Shown one piece after another: positions 23,058 through 34,204 of a stretch of DNA of 64,000 bases (its first letter is position 1; the number at the start of each line of letters is the position of its first letter). Made by a program: the position numbers and the translations under genes. The DNA is from Macrolepiota albuminosa (Eukaryota > Basidiomycota > Agaricomycetes > Agaricales > Agaricaceae), in the NCBI GenBank assembly GCA_027475525.1, contig JAMWFC010000092.1, positions 1 through 64,000 on the forward strand, written 5' to 3'. Under the pieces are notes generated by a model, which was not told the origin of the DNA, searched no databases, and saw only the letters and a list, made by a program, of their open reading frames with translations.

Positions 23058-26000
23058 GCAATCTTCAACTACTCATCCTCATAATGAACCCAGTACTCCT
23101 GAAGGTCAAAGACAGCAGGCTAGGATTCAAAGCAGGCTACAACAGTTACAAATGACTGATCCTGATGAGCGTCGGGCAAATAGAAGTAGAAGATCTACTT
23201 CAGTGGTTATACCACTTCATTATGGAACTGGGGATATGAGAACTGGGGATATGAGAATAGAAGTAGAAGATCTACTTCAGTGGTTATACCACTTCATTAT
23301 GGAACTGGGGATATGAGAACTGGGGATATGAGAACTGGGGATATGAGAACTGGGGATATGGGAACTGAGGATATGAGAACTGGGGATATGGGAACTGGGG
23401 ATATGAGAACTGGGAATATGAGAACTAGGGATATGAGAAATGGGGATATGGGAACTAGGGATATGAGAACTGGGGATATGGGAACTAGGAATATGAGAAC
23501 TGGGGATATGAGAATTGGAAGTGCTTCTAGCTCTTTGAGGAGGCCTATTGGACCACCAACTGTTGCTGAGGATCTATTTGCTAGGGCTATTCCTGAAACT
23601 CATTTAGCTCTTTGAGGAGGCCTATTGGACCACCAACTGTTGCTGAGGATCTATTTGCTAGGGCTATTCCTGAAACTCATTTACTTGAAGGATGGAATGC
23701 TCCTTTGCAAAATCCTATTCCTAGAATGATACCACCTCTACCTCTTGCTGCACATAGAGCTCCTTATGTGCCTTCAATAGTAGCACCTCTACCAGCTGCT
23801 GTGCATGGAAGAGATAATAGAGTGGGATCAGTCAATCAGCCTGTAGTTGGTGGAACTGTTATGAGTATACCTGAAACTCATTTGCCTGAAGGTTGGGATG
23901 CTCCTTTGCAGAATCCTATACCTAGAATGCCTGCTTTATATGGGCCTGCTTTACCACTACCACTGCCACCTATACTTGGGAATAGAGAGAGAGAAATTAA
24001 CCAGCAGGTTGCTCCTATACAAGCACAAGCATTAGCAGCATTGCAAGACCAACAAAGGTTGAGGCATATTGCTGCAGCTGAGGAGCAGGATAGACAACAG
24101 CAGGCACTAGCAGTATTGCAAGAGCAGCAAAGGCTCAGACATATTGCTATAGCTGAAGAGGAGGAGAGGCAACAGGAGTGGCAAAGGCAACAACAGGCAT
24201 TAGCAGTATTGCATGAGCAACAACAGCTCAGAGAGCAAGGAAGACAACTACAGATATTACACCAGCCAGAGGTGAGAGAAAGATAACTTTCAGATGTTGC
24301 ATTGACTAAGAAAGATTAACAGGATGTAGATCTCAATCCTGAATATAGGCCTTTGAATGAGGCTAGGGCTCAAAGGATCTTAGAAGGCTGGGAACAAGAA
24401 CATGCAGCTGATTTGGAGGAGGACTTTGACAATCTAGATGCTCAAGATCTGGATGATCCTGTTGACAATAGGAGACAGCCAAATCTAGCAGCAGAGCAAC
24501 TGGAACCTCCTCTTCATCCTCCCATTCTACAACAACCTATAAATGCTCTTCCAAGAGGAAGACAGCCTAATAATGATCCTGCTGAGAATATAGAGGAGGA
24601 CTTAGAATATGTGGATCCACCTGTGCAAAATCTACCAGCACCTCCCATCCTACAAAGGGTTGATCATATTCAAGGCATCAATGCTCTTCCAAGAGGAAGA
24701 CAGCCTTATATAGATGAACTCTCAGCACATTATCTTGGTCTTATGGATGTCATATGTCCACACTGTCAGGCTCTACACTGGGATGCTGAAAAGCTCACCA
24801 GTTCTACTAGACATCATACAAAATTTGGCATGTGCTGTCTACAAGGCCAGATTGATTTGCCCAGACTTGCAGACGCTCCACCAGAACTGCTTGGCTTACT
24901 CCAAGGTCACCATCCTCTTTCTGATGCTTTTAAAGCATCTATTCGCCAATACAATGCAGCCTTTGCATTTACATCTCTGGGAGTCAAAATTGACCAGGCA
25001 ATTACCAATGCTCCTGGACCATACAGCTTTAGGATTAATGGAGAGCTCCATCATCTGACAGGTGCTTTGCTTCCAACTGAAGGTGATCATCCTGTGTATG
25101 CACAACTCTACTTCTATGATCACAATCAACAATTGGCTTTTCATCAGGGAAGCAATCCTAGATTGGATCCTCAGATAATGGCCTCTTTGCAGGATATGCT
25201 TCATAGAGTCAATCCCTTTATTGGCTTATACAAGCTTGCAAAGCAGATTATGACAGAAGTTCCTGAAGGCCAACCACAAAGGCTTTTTGTTCAACTTAGG
25301 GCTGACTTTGGAGACCATCGATGCTATAACAACCCTAATGAACAGGAAGGAGTTGCTGCAATTATACCAGGAGATGGTTCTGAAGAACGATCAGATCACC
25401 GTGACATAGTCCTGCATTTGCATGGAGGTCAATTGAAGCAAATCAGCCATTTACACCCTTTTTATACTCCTCTGCACTACACGATCATATTTCCAACTGG
25501 AGAACATGGATTTCATTTAAACATTCCTTCTCAGCTGGGACCACGAGGGCAACGCAGAACACAAAATATCACTGAAACTGCTTACTATGCATACCGACTT
25601 CAGCAGAGATCTTTAGAAGCTAATGCCGCTTTGCTTTGGAGTGGTCGATTGTTTCAACAATATGTTGTCGATGCATGGGCTTCAATCGAACAAACAAAAC
25701 TTAATTGGGTTAGACACAATCAAAGAAAGATTAGGGCTGAAGTCTATCAAGGAGTGGTTGATGCGGCTATTGGAGATGAAGACTTACGCAGGCAAAGTCA
25801 ACGTGTGGTCCTCCCCTCTTCACATGTTGGAAGTGAACGACACATGCAGCAACTATTCCAGGACTCTATGGCTATTTGCAGACATTTCCATAAACCAGAT
25901 CTCTTCATCACCATGACTGCCAATCCAAAGTGGCCAGAAATTGAAGAGGCTCTGTTGAAAGAACCTATGGTTAATGGAAAGAGGCAAACAGCTTCTGACC

Positions 26001-28992
26001 GTCCAGATATTGTTGCCAGAGTATTTGAACTCAAGAAGAATGCTCTTTTGAAGGACATAAAAGATGGTCTATTTGAAAAATGTGTGGCATCTGTCCATAC
26101 CATTGAATTCCAAAAGAGGGGACTTCCACATATACATATCTTGATCTTTTTCCATCATCATGACAAGATCAAAGATGCAGCTCATGTGGACACTATTGTT
26201 TCTGCTCAAATTCCTGATCCAGTGACTCAGCCTCAATTGTATCAGGTATTGGCTTTGCTTGAATTATCAATGCAGTAACTGACCTTTGTTATTAGGTTGT
26301 TACTACCAATATGGTTCATGGTCCATGTGGAGCAGATTTTCCCAATGCCAAGTGCATGGTAGATGGCAAATGTTCCAAGAGATATCCCAAGGAATTTCAG
26401 GAAGCTACACAGTATGGTGATGATGGCTATCCCCAATATGCCAGACCTAACAATGGCCGCTTTTTTGAAAAGCATGGTCGTCGTTATGACAATCGTAATG
26501 TTGTCCCATACAATCCATATCTCTCAGCCAAATTCCAATGTCATATCAATGTGGAAGTCTGTGCTTCAGTGGATGCAATCAAATACATTCACAAGTACAT
26601 CTACAAGGGCCATGATAGGACAACTTTGGAGATTGCTAGGGAGGAGAGGGATGAAATCAAGGAACACTTGGATGCCAGATACATTTCTGCTCCTGAGGCT
26701 TGCTGGCACATCTTTGAATTCAACATGCATGCTGAATATCCTTCAGTGTACAGATTGCCTGTGCACTTGGAAAACCAGCATGAAGTCTATTTCCCAGATG
26801 ATGAACCAATACAGGTGGTGGCTGCTAGACCTAATGCAGACAAGACTGCACTCACAGCTTGGTTTGAAGCCAATACCAGGTTTCCCAATAATAACACCAC
26901 TTATCAGAACTTTCCAACCAAGTTTGTTTATGAAGCATCTAAATGGAGTTGGAAGGAGAGGCAGAGAGGGACAGCAATTGGAAGGATGTATTTTGCTTCA
27001 CCAAGACAGGGAGAAAGGTTCTATCTCAGGATGCTCTTGACTGTTGTAACCAATGCAACTTCATGGGCTGATCTCAGGACAGTCAATGGCCATATCTATC
27101 CCACTTATCAAGAAGCATGCAAAGCTCTAGGTCTTTTGGAGGATGATGCAGAATGGAGGCAGTGTCTCACTGAAGCTGCTCCAATCCAACTAGGATCAGC
27201 TCTCAGGCAGCTGTTTTGCACTATTCTATTCCACTGTGCTCCTGCCACTCCTGAGGCTCTATGGGATGAATTCAAACATTCTATCTGTGATGATCTTCGA
27301 CACAGATTGGAACATACTAGGCAATACAGGGACCGAGTCTTTACCAATGAGGATGTCTATGACTATGGCCTTTATCTCATCAATGACACTTTGATGAATT
27401 TTGGGAAAACTCTGAAAGACTTTCCCAACATGCCAGAGGCTCAACAGAATTGGAATATAGTTCCAGGTAATTGGCATTTGCATAAGAGATTGACTTGAAT
27501 ACTGATCAATCTTCTAGGCAATAGACTTTTGGAAGATGAAACTAATTATGATGTTGAGGACCTCAAGCAAAGAGTGGAGGAAAACAAGGCCAAGTTCAAT
27601 GTGGAACAACTGGAGACTTTCAATGCTGTCATAAACTCAGTGAACAACAATTTGGGCAGGATGCTATTCATTCACAGTGCTGGAGGATGTGGCAAAACCT
27701 TTGTCTGCAATACTCTGGCTGCTGCAGTTCGTTCCCATGGAGATGTGGCATTATGTGTAGCATCATCTGGCATTGCTGCCTTATTGTTGGAAGGGGGTAG
27801 GACAGCTCATTCAAGATTCAAAATTCCCATTCCTGCTCTTGACACATCCATTGCCAATATCAAGAGAGGAACTCAGTTATCACAGCTCATACTTCACACC
27901 AAAGTTGTCATTTGGGATGAAGTTCCAATGCAACACAAAAATGCCATTGACTCTGTCGATCGTGGCTTCAGAGACATCTTCAATAATGACATTTCCTTTG
28001 GTGGAGTCACTGTGGTTTTTGGAGGGGACTTTAGGCAAACTCTTCCAGTCGTTCCACATGGACTTAGGCAGCAGATGATTGCTGCTTCACTCAAAAGGGG
28101 CCGACTTTGGGATCATATTCAAGTTCATTACTTGGTCCAAAATATGAGATTGGATCAGACTGCAGAGAATATTGCTCATGCAGCTTGGTTGTTGGATGTT
28201 GGTGCAGGGAAAAATCTAGGACCTGGAGAAACAGTCAAACTGCCTGAAAGGATGATCTGTGATGACAATTCTATCACTGGATTGATTTCTTCCACATATC
28301 CTAATATTGGTCATCCTCAAAATGATCAGTATTATCTGGACCGGACTATTCTCTCTGGCAAGAACTCTGATATAGAGGAGATCAATGCAGAAGTTCTAGA
28401 GAGGTATCCAGGGGAAGAAAGGATTTTACAGAGTGCAGATTCTGTTCTCTCTGATAACAGGAATCCTGATGGCCTTGCCTTATATCCTGTGGAATATCTC
28501 AACTCTTTGAAAGCCAGTAGTTTGCCTTTGGCTAAACTGGCTTTGAAGATTGGAGTTCCTGTCATGCTCCTCAGGAATCTGGACACAACCAAAGGACTTT
28601 GCAATGGAACAAGAATGATTGTCACTCATATCAGCACCAGAGTCCTCAGATGTCGTATTATCAGTGGAGATGCCAAGTTTGCAGGTTCAACTGTTTTGAT
28701 TCCAAGGATCAATCTAGATGCCTCTGAAGAGGATTTGCCCATACCATTATGCAGGAGACAGTTTCCAATTCGATTGGCCTTTGCTATGACTATTAACAAG
28801 TCTCAAGGGCAATCAGTCAAGCATGTTGGATTGGACCTTCGATCACCTGTTTTTACACATGGCCAACTTTATGTTGCACTTTCTCGATGCACATCAGGAG
28901 ATCGTATCAAGGTGATTTTATCAGAAGAAAATACATCAAAAACAACTGCAAATATTGTATATCAAGAAGTTCTCAATGGTTTACAAATGTAA
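23058..28992 (+). CDS. Helitron Rep-helicase (RepHel)
   Basis: Likely a single gene of about 1,870 residues. The exact start is not fixed; coding begins after the CTTTCAG acceptor at 23057. Introns at 24272-24322 (51 bp, phase 0), 26246-26295 (50 bp, phase 0) and 27467-27517 (51 bp, phase 1) join the blocks smoothly. Order: Gln/Arg-rich N-terminus with a GDMRT repeat; a cysteine-bearing C-x2-C motif near 24757; the Helitron-like N domain; the HUH box GLPHIHILIFF (about 26120-26152); the Rep tyrosine motif KYIHKYIYKG (about 26582-26611); and a Pif1-type helicase with Walker A GGCGKT (about 27682-27700), the IWDEVP box (about 27911), GGDFRQTLPV (about 28023) and a C-terminal TINKSQGQS motif (about 28792). 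Two 77-bp duplications (23179 and 23528) break the N-terminal frame. With one copy of each ignored, no stop is seen, so the protein may be intact. It nicks and unwinds DNA for rolling-circle transposition. Confidence 0.85.
23179..23332. repeat. 77-bp exact tandem duplication no. 6
   Basis: Bases 23179-23255 equal 23256-23332. It shifts the Helitron N-terminal frame; ignoring one copy keeps RRSTSVV... in frame with the GDMRT run. Confidence 0.9.
23290..23520 (+). repeat. 15-bp minisatellite encoding GDMRT units
   Basis: About fifteen copies of GGGGATATGAGAACT with single-base variants. In the Helitron frame it encodes five-residue units Gly-Asp-Met-Arg/Gly-Thr. Multiples of 15 preserve frame, so length can vary without loss of the gene. 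Confidence 0.85.
23528..23681. repeat. 77-bp exact tandem duplication no. 7
   Basis: Bases 23528-23604 equal 23605-23681. It creates a stop at 23613-23615; ignoring one copy fuses the two flanking open frames into one. Confidence 0.9.
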
Positions 28993-29380
28993 GTGTGATT
29001 GTTAATTAACTACTTATTACTAACTTTATATTTTAGCATCTAACTTGATACTGTACATATAACTTGGAATTATAGCATTGTTTCAACTACTTATTACTAA
29101 CTTTATATTTTAGCATCTAACTTGATACTGTACATATAACTTGGAATTATAGCATTGTTTCTTATGTTACAAATGTGAGTGTGATGTTTAATTACCTACT
29201 TATTACTAACTTTTATATTTTAGCATCTAACTTGATATTTGTTGATACTGTACTAATAGAATATATATAACTTGGAATTGTAACATCATTTCTTGATAAA
29301 TGTGAACTTTCTATTCTTTAACAACATATGCTTGAACCAGTAAGACATAATGAAAGTAAGTCATGATAGAAGTTGAGTTA
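28993..29380. other. Helitron 3' untranslated region
   Basis: AT-rich, with a TTACTAACTTTATATTTTAG block present three times, one of them from the 77-bp duplication and one diverged copy at about 29200. No further gene is seen. Confidence 0.45.
29008..29161. repeat. 77-bp exact tandem duplication no. 8
   Basis: Bases 29008-29084 equal 29085-29161. Confidence 0.9.
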
Positions 29381-29391
29381 TGAATATACAT

Positions 29392-29545
29392 ATTTGGAAC
29401 CCCTAACCGAACGAAGTGAGGTTGGGGTGAAGGCTGAGTTACTTATATACATATTTGGAGCCCTAACCATTTGGAACCCCTAACCGAACGAAGTGAGGTT
29501 GGGGTGAAGGCTGAGTTACTTATATACATATTTGGAGCCCTAACC
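29392..29545. repeat. 77-bp exact tandem duplication no. 9
   Basis: Bases 29392-29468 equal 29469-29545. Confidence 0.9.
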
Positions 29546-29613
29546 GAACAAAGTGAGGTTGGGGTGGAGGCTAAGTTACTTATACATACTTGGAGCCCTA
29601 ACCGAACGAAGTG

Positions 29614-29767
29614 AGGTTAGGGTGGAGGCTTAGTTGGGGGGGGTTTGGGGGCAAAGCCCCCAACGAGCTACAAAATTCGTGCCGAAGGCAAGGTTAGGTT
29701 GGAGGCTTAGTTGGGGGGGGTTTGGGGGCAAAGCCCCCAACGAGCTACAAAATTCGTGCCGAAGGCA
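29614..29767. repeat. 77-bp tandem duplication no. 10 (one mismatch)
   Basis: Bases 29614-29690 match 29691-29767 except position 29622 versus 29699. Confidence 0.88.
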
Positions 29768-29790
29768 CGAATCGTAGCTCGTGTAGTAGA

Positions 29791-30560
29791 ACTCCACAAT
29801 GTGTTGTAAAATACATATCCATAGAGTATCAACAATATGCTGTATGACAAATCTATATAATTGCAGCTTTGTTTATGGATTTTTAAGCAGAAAATGCCAT
29901 TGCACTTTGATAGAACTCAGGAGAAACAATGTCACAACCCATATACTCATACAAACCCCATTTTCAACTTCTTAGACACCACTCCTCATTCTCCACCTCA
30001 CCAGCTCAAAGACACCAGCTAATACTTTTTCTGGCTTACCACCACTTGATTGGATTTGATGTCAACATCTCTAGGACACTAATGACCTAATCAGGTCTGA
30101 CACTAATATCCAAAACTTAGCCAATTGACTTTAATGCCTGGTATTAGCACTTTCTCTGGCCTGCCATCAGCCCTAATGAGAAATCCAATGTTTGTTTTCT
30201 ATTATTATCTATCATCACATGTTGTAGCATAAAATAATATTTGCTCAACTCAATAGCATATCTCAGAATATAATTTTTATTTACTATAGTTTATAGTACA
30301 TTGAAAATAGTCAAGTAACTGAAAATGGATCTCAAATGAATTCAATGACATGCAATTTCATTATTATCTGTTGTGCTAGTTTACAATTACCTGAAAGCTG
30401 TTTATCTCATGCATGTATGTGCTTTGCTATGACATCTATATTTGTCTGTGTTAGTCATTCAGATACTACTATTCTTCTAACTTGTATTCCTACTATTCAC
30501 CATGCCTAAATGCACCCAAAATCTGCAAAAATTGCAGATTATAATACTGTTACCTTTACT
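29791..30560. other. AT-rich spacer
   Basis: I see no gene, repeat or element motif here. Confidence 0.4.
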
Positions 30561-30569
30561 ATTTTTTTT

Positions 30570-31290
30570 TTAGCTTTTTCTGTTATTCTTTCATTTTACT
30601 GTTTCTATTCTTTCAACACTATCTGTTAGTAGTATTTTCAGCTCTTGATGTGCTCTGATTCTTTAGCTATTATTCAGACAAGTGTGAGCCCTTCAGTATT
30701 GCTTTTAGGCTGCTTATATAAGCCAGAGTTTGCCTTTCTGACCTCCAAAGTTCAGAGTTTTTCTGCCTTGTCTGTATAGTTGTTTATTTAGGCAATTTTC
30801 AAGTTTTTAAGGTTTTATTGTACTGTATAGTTGTTTTCCATGCTTTAGAGGCCCCAAAAGCATCCACCCTGGCATAAAGAATCCCTAGACTTGTTCTCTT
30901 TGGATCTCTCTCTGCCAGGTGAGTAGTTATTATGATATTGCTAGTATATACTCTAATATACTTTAGATCTCCTTCTGCCAGCTGTGTGACTGAGCCAGAG
31001 GCTACTTTTACAAAGGGCCCCAGGTCATAGCAGGATGGGTCAGAGGCCCAGTAGCAGTGGATATGTTGGTGTTTGCATAAGGGAGATACTTCTGCCAGGT
31101 GAGTAGTTATTATGATATTGTTAGTATATACTCTAATATCCTTTGGATCTCCTTCTGCCAGCTGTGTAACTGAGCCATAGCCTCCAGAGGCCACTTTTAC
31201 GGAGGGCCTCAGGTCATAGCAGGGATGGGTCAGAGGCCCAGTAGCAGTGGATATGTTGGTGTTTGCATAAGGGAGATACTGCAAATGTTA
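30570..31290 (+). repeat. LTR-like repeat R1 left of a decayed Gypsy element
   Basis: Matches the right part of the 13 kb copy (TCTTTAGCTA-ATTCAGACAAGTG; CTTATATAAGCCAGAGTTTG; GTTTTTAAGGTTTT). It contains a TATATAAG box near 30714-30722. A segment of about 180 bp (30905-31080) is repeated with changes at 31090-31270. Gypsy gag-protease relics follow on the plus strand, which is why I take this as a 5' LTR. Confidence 0.6.
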
Positions 31291-31299
31291 ATTACCATC

Positions 31300-34080
31300 T
31301 CCAGAAAACATGCATATCTTCTTGTTCAGCTGCAAATGGGCCATTGCCTTCTGAACCAGTATCTGCACAGATTCAAAAAGGTGGAGTCACTGATATGCAC
31401 AGCATGTTGCTAGGTAAAGGAGATTGTTAAGCACTACCTGCTCTATTGCAGTGCATATGAGAATCAGTACTACAAACTAGCCAAAGCAGTGGAGATAGAA
31501 ATAGGAGCCCTGAACAAGCTTCTGAATAATGTCAACACCACAAAAGCCCTGTTCTAGTACATAAACAATACAAACCACAGAATGTCACTGTAGACAACTT
31601 TCCTGATATCTTTCTATATCTCAATCTTAGCACCAACAACTCCTTAGCATCATTGCTTGCCACTATTCAACTTTTTACTCTTCCTGCCCTATTAACATAT
31701 ATTTCCTGACTCATCATTTCCCAAACTCCATTACCTATCTCTAGAACTTCATTTCCACTGTCTTTATTTCTGCACAGCTAGGCAGTCACTATAGAACCAC
31801 ATTTCCAGCATATGCTGCTGTACAACTACTTATCTGTGCTAAAGTAGGACAAGTTAAAACTACATGAACTCTTTTGATATTTCAAGAAACTCAAATATTT
31901 GTTTAGAGACTGTAGGTTTAATGACCTCACTCAAATAAAGGAATATATGGCACAATATACTTCATATAACAAGACAGAACTTAGACTGGTCTCTTAGAGT
32001 TTGCTGCTTCTATGCCTGGCAAGACCTGTATTTGGCAAGATAAAATACATAGGATTATTAACAGCAAGATTGTGTTGACTACTAGTGCTACCATCCTAAA
32101 CTACCTGGAGTTCAAGTCATACTAAAAACAGGTAGACAAGTAGCACAAATGCAACTCTAGCCAAATTGTTACCAGTACTCTTTTAGGCAATGCTAACCCT
32201 AATCCTAATTAGGCAGCACAGCAGCAAATGATTTACAAGGTTTTACATTTCAACAGTGTTGGTGACTATCTTAGCTTCTCTCAAGAAGAGTGCATCTCCA
32301 AACTCAAACAGGAACTCAACTTGCTAAAAAACTAGGCATTTGACAATGTCAAGATTAAATAGTCCAAGCAGCCTCTTCATAGTTACAAGCCTATGCTGAC
32401 TATTAGTGACCCTTCCTTTTTAGTTCATACTACTTCTCTGGCTCCTGCTATCTCTTTGACTTCTGCTACATCTGCTCTTTCTGCTTCTGCTCCTACATCT
32501 GCTCCTGTTCCCAATGAATTCTCGCTGACTCTCTATCCTTATGCTCATCTTTCTGACAAGTATCATGCTCTCACCCAACAAAACTTTGCTACCTCTGAGA
32601 AATGTTCTGAAGGTTACTATTCTACTGTATCTATCTTTGACATTAAAAAGTTCAATTATGTCTTTAGTTGCATTATACAAATGCCAGTCACTCTGGTCAG
32701 TTGAGGAACTCTGCAGTATTATGTTAGACATCCAAAACCAAGTCAAGACAGCAGTTATCCCTTGATAATCTTTAGCAATGACCATTACAGAAGTCAATAA
32801 ATTAGATGACGCACTCTCTAGATTTTCTATTACTACCAACCCATCATTACTCTTAGTGCCAATACTTTCTCTACTAATCTCATTGCCAATGTTATAACTA
32901 TGGAGCTTCTAGAGACTTATATGAGGTTATTAAAGCATGAAAAGGACTTGACTATTTTCACTATTGCTCAGGACTTGCATACTATCAGATCTATCATGCT
33001 TATTATTGACAACAAGAGTGAGGTTAAAGCCATTGTAAACAGTGGCTCCTAGATCATCTCCATAGCTGCTAAAGTTGCTAATAACTTAGGACTGATTGAG
33101 TACTAATAGAACTATCAACAAATCTCTTGGACTTGCCAAGAACATGCTGTGCACTATTAGCAACATTACATTTTACTTTCAGATCTATATTCTCCACTCT
33201 CTTGCTTATGACTTTTTACTCAGCAGATCCTTCAACATCTTAGCATGCTCTATTTGTCAAGACTCTTACCAACAAAGAAACAATTCTGACAATTAGCAAT
33301 CTCAATTCTAGCATCTGACACACTGTACTGACTTTCTTTAAGAGACAACAGAAAGATATCTGTAGCAAGCCATCCAAGTTTACTAAGCATTATGCCAGTG
33401 AGCTGCCTCACCAGTGCTTTTGCAGATTATTAAGGAGGTGATTGGAGATGATCATGAAAATATAGTACTTAAGCTAGAGTATGACCATATTAGTGGTCTT
33501 GTACATATTTTGCAAACAGATTTTCTTGATACAAAAGTACTTTCTACTATACTTAATTCTGTTACTGCAAATCTCTAGAAAATCTCACAAAACATTATCA
33601 ACTCTTTTTTTTGCCTACTTATATTTTACTACCTTAGACTCTTTCTAGAGAATTGCTACAAAAGATATATATTTAACCACTCTTTTCAGAGCCTCTGCTC
33701 CTGCTAATCTTAGACTTTTTGCTTTTTACTCTTCTGATCTCCTTTCCACATTTATTTATAATTATGCTAATATTTCTAAAAAGAAAGAAGTACAAGTTAA
33801 AAAGAAATATAAGCCCATTATGCTTAAAACAAAACCTGTTGCTGCCTACTTGTCTGAAGCCTTTCAAATTAAATGTCACATTCTAGATAATTCTTTTGCT
33901 AACATTCTGCCTCTTATACCATATCTGCTACCTTTTCAACTGACAGGACAATTTATTACTGAATGCTAATAGCAATTTGCTAAGGACTACAATATCAGCT
34001 TTCTCATAAAAAATGAAATAGACATCCTTATTAACTTTGTTGTCAAGCAGAATCTGGCATCTATTATGATCTGATTTAAA
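31300..34080 (+). pseudogene. Decayed Ty3/Gypsy gag-protease
   Basis: Many stops, yet family landmarks persist. A retropepsin-like VKAIV-N-SGS motif lies at about 33022-33053, with asparagine where the catalytic aspartate belongs and a stop two codons later. An IISIAAKVANNLGL helix follows at about 33056-33090, then a LLSRSFNIL block (the usual LLGRPFD position) near 33220. A KKKEVQVKKKYKP linker at about 33780-33820 also occurs in the Gypsy pol near 49140. The reverse transcriptase, RNase H and integrase are missing: the match ends near 34075 where RT would begin. Dead element. Confidence 0.65.
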
Positions 34081-34204
34081 TATGTGCTTTTTCTTTGTAT
34101 ATAACTCTGAACTTTTGCCTATTGGGATTAGATTAGCAATTTTTTTAGGCATTTTAATGTGCAATAAGCTTTTTCAATTTTTGAGGTCAGTTTTCTTCTA
34201 ATTT

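Larger units (their letters stand above)
22292..29790 (+). mobile_element. Helitron (autonomous type), termini tentative
   Basis: The element carries a Rep-helicase gene of rolling-circle type. A candidate left end is TCTCTCGGACAC at 22292 (also 22215 in the duplicated copy), preceded by A as expected for insertion between A and T. It is followed by an imperfect hairpin, CGGACAC...GTGTCCG. The right side (29380-29790) holds strong hairpins, but I could not find a clear CTRR end followed by T, so the right boundary is a guess. Between the left end and the coding region lies a splice-site-bearing repeat array. Confidence 0.7.
29385..29790. repeat. Hairpin-rich repeat cluster
   Basis: Four variants of CCTAACCGAACGAAGTGAGGT are followed by a hairpin TTGGGGGC-AAA-GCCCCCAA and then a nested palindrome at about 29738-29784. 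In the palindrome ACGAGCTAC pairs with GTAGCTCGT, enclosing ATTCGTGCC-GAA-GGCACGAAT. Part of the cluster is present twice because of duplications 9 and 10. These could fold into stable stem-loops in single-stranded DNA or RNA. Confidence 0.75.
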
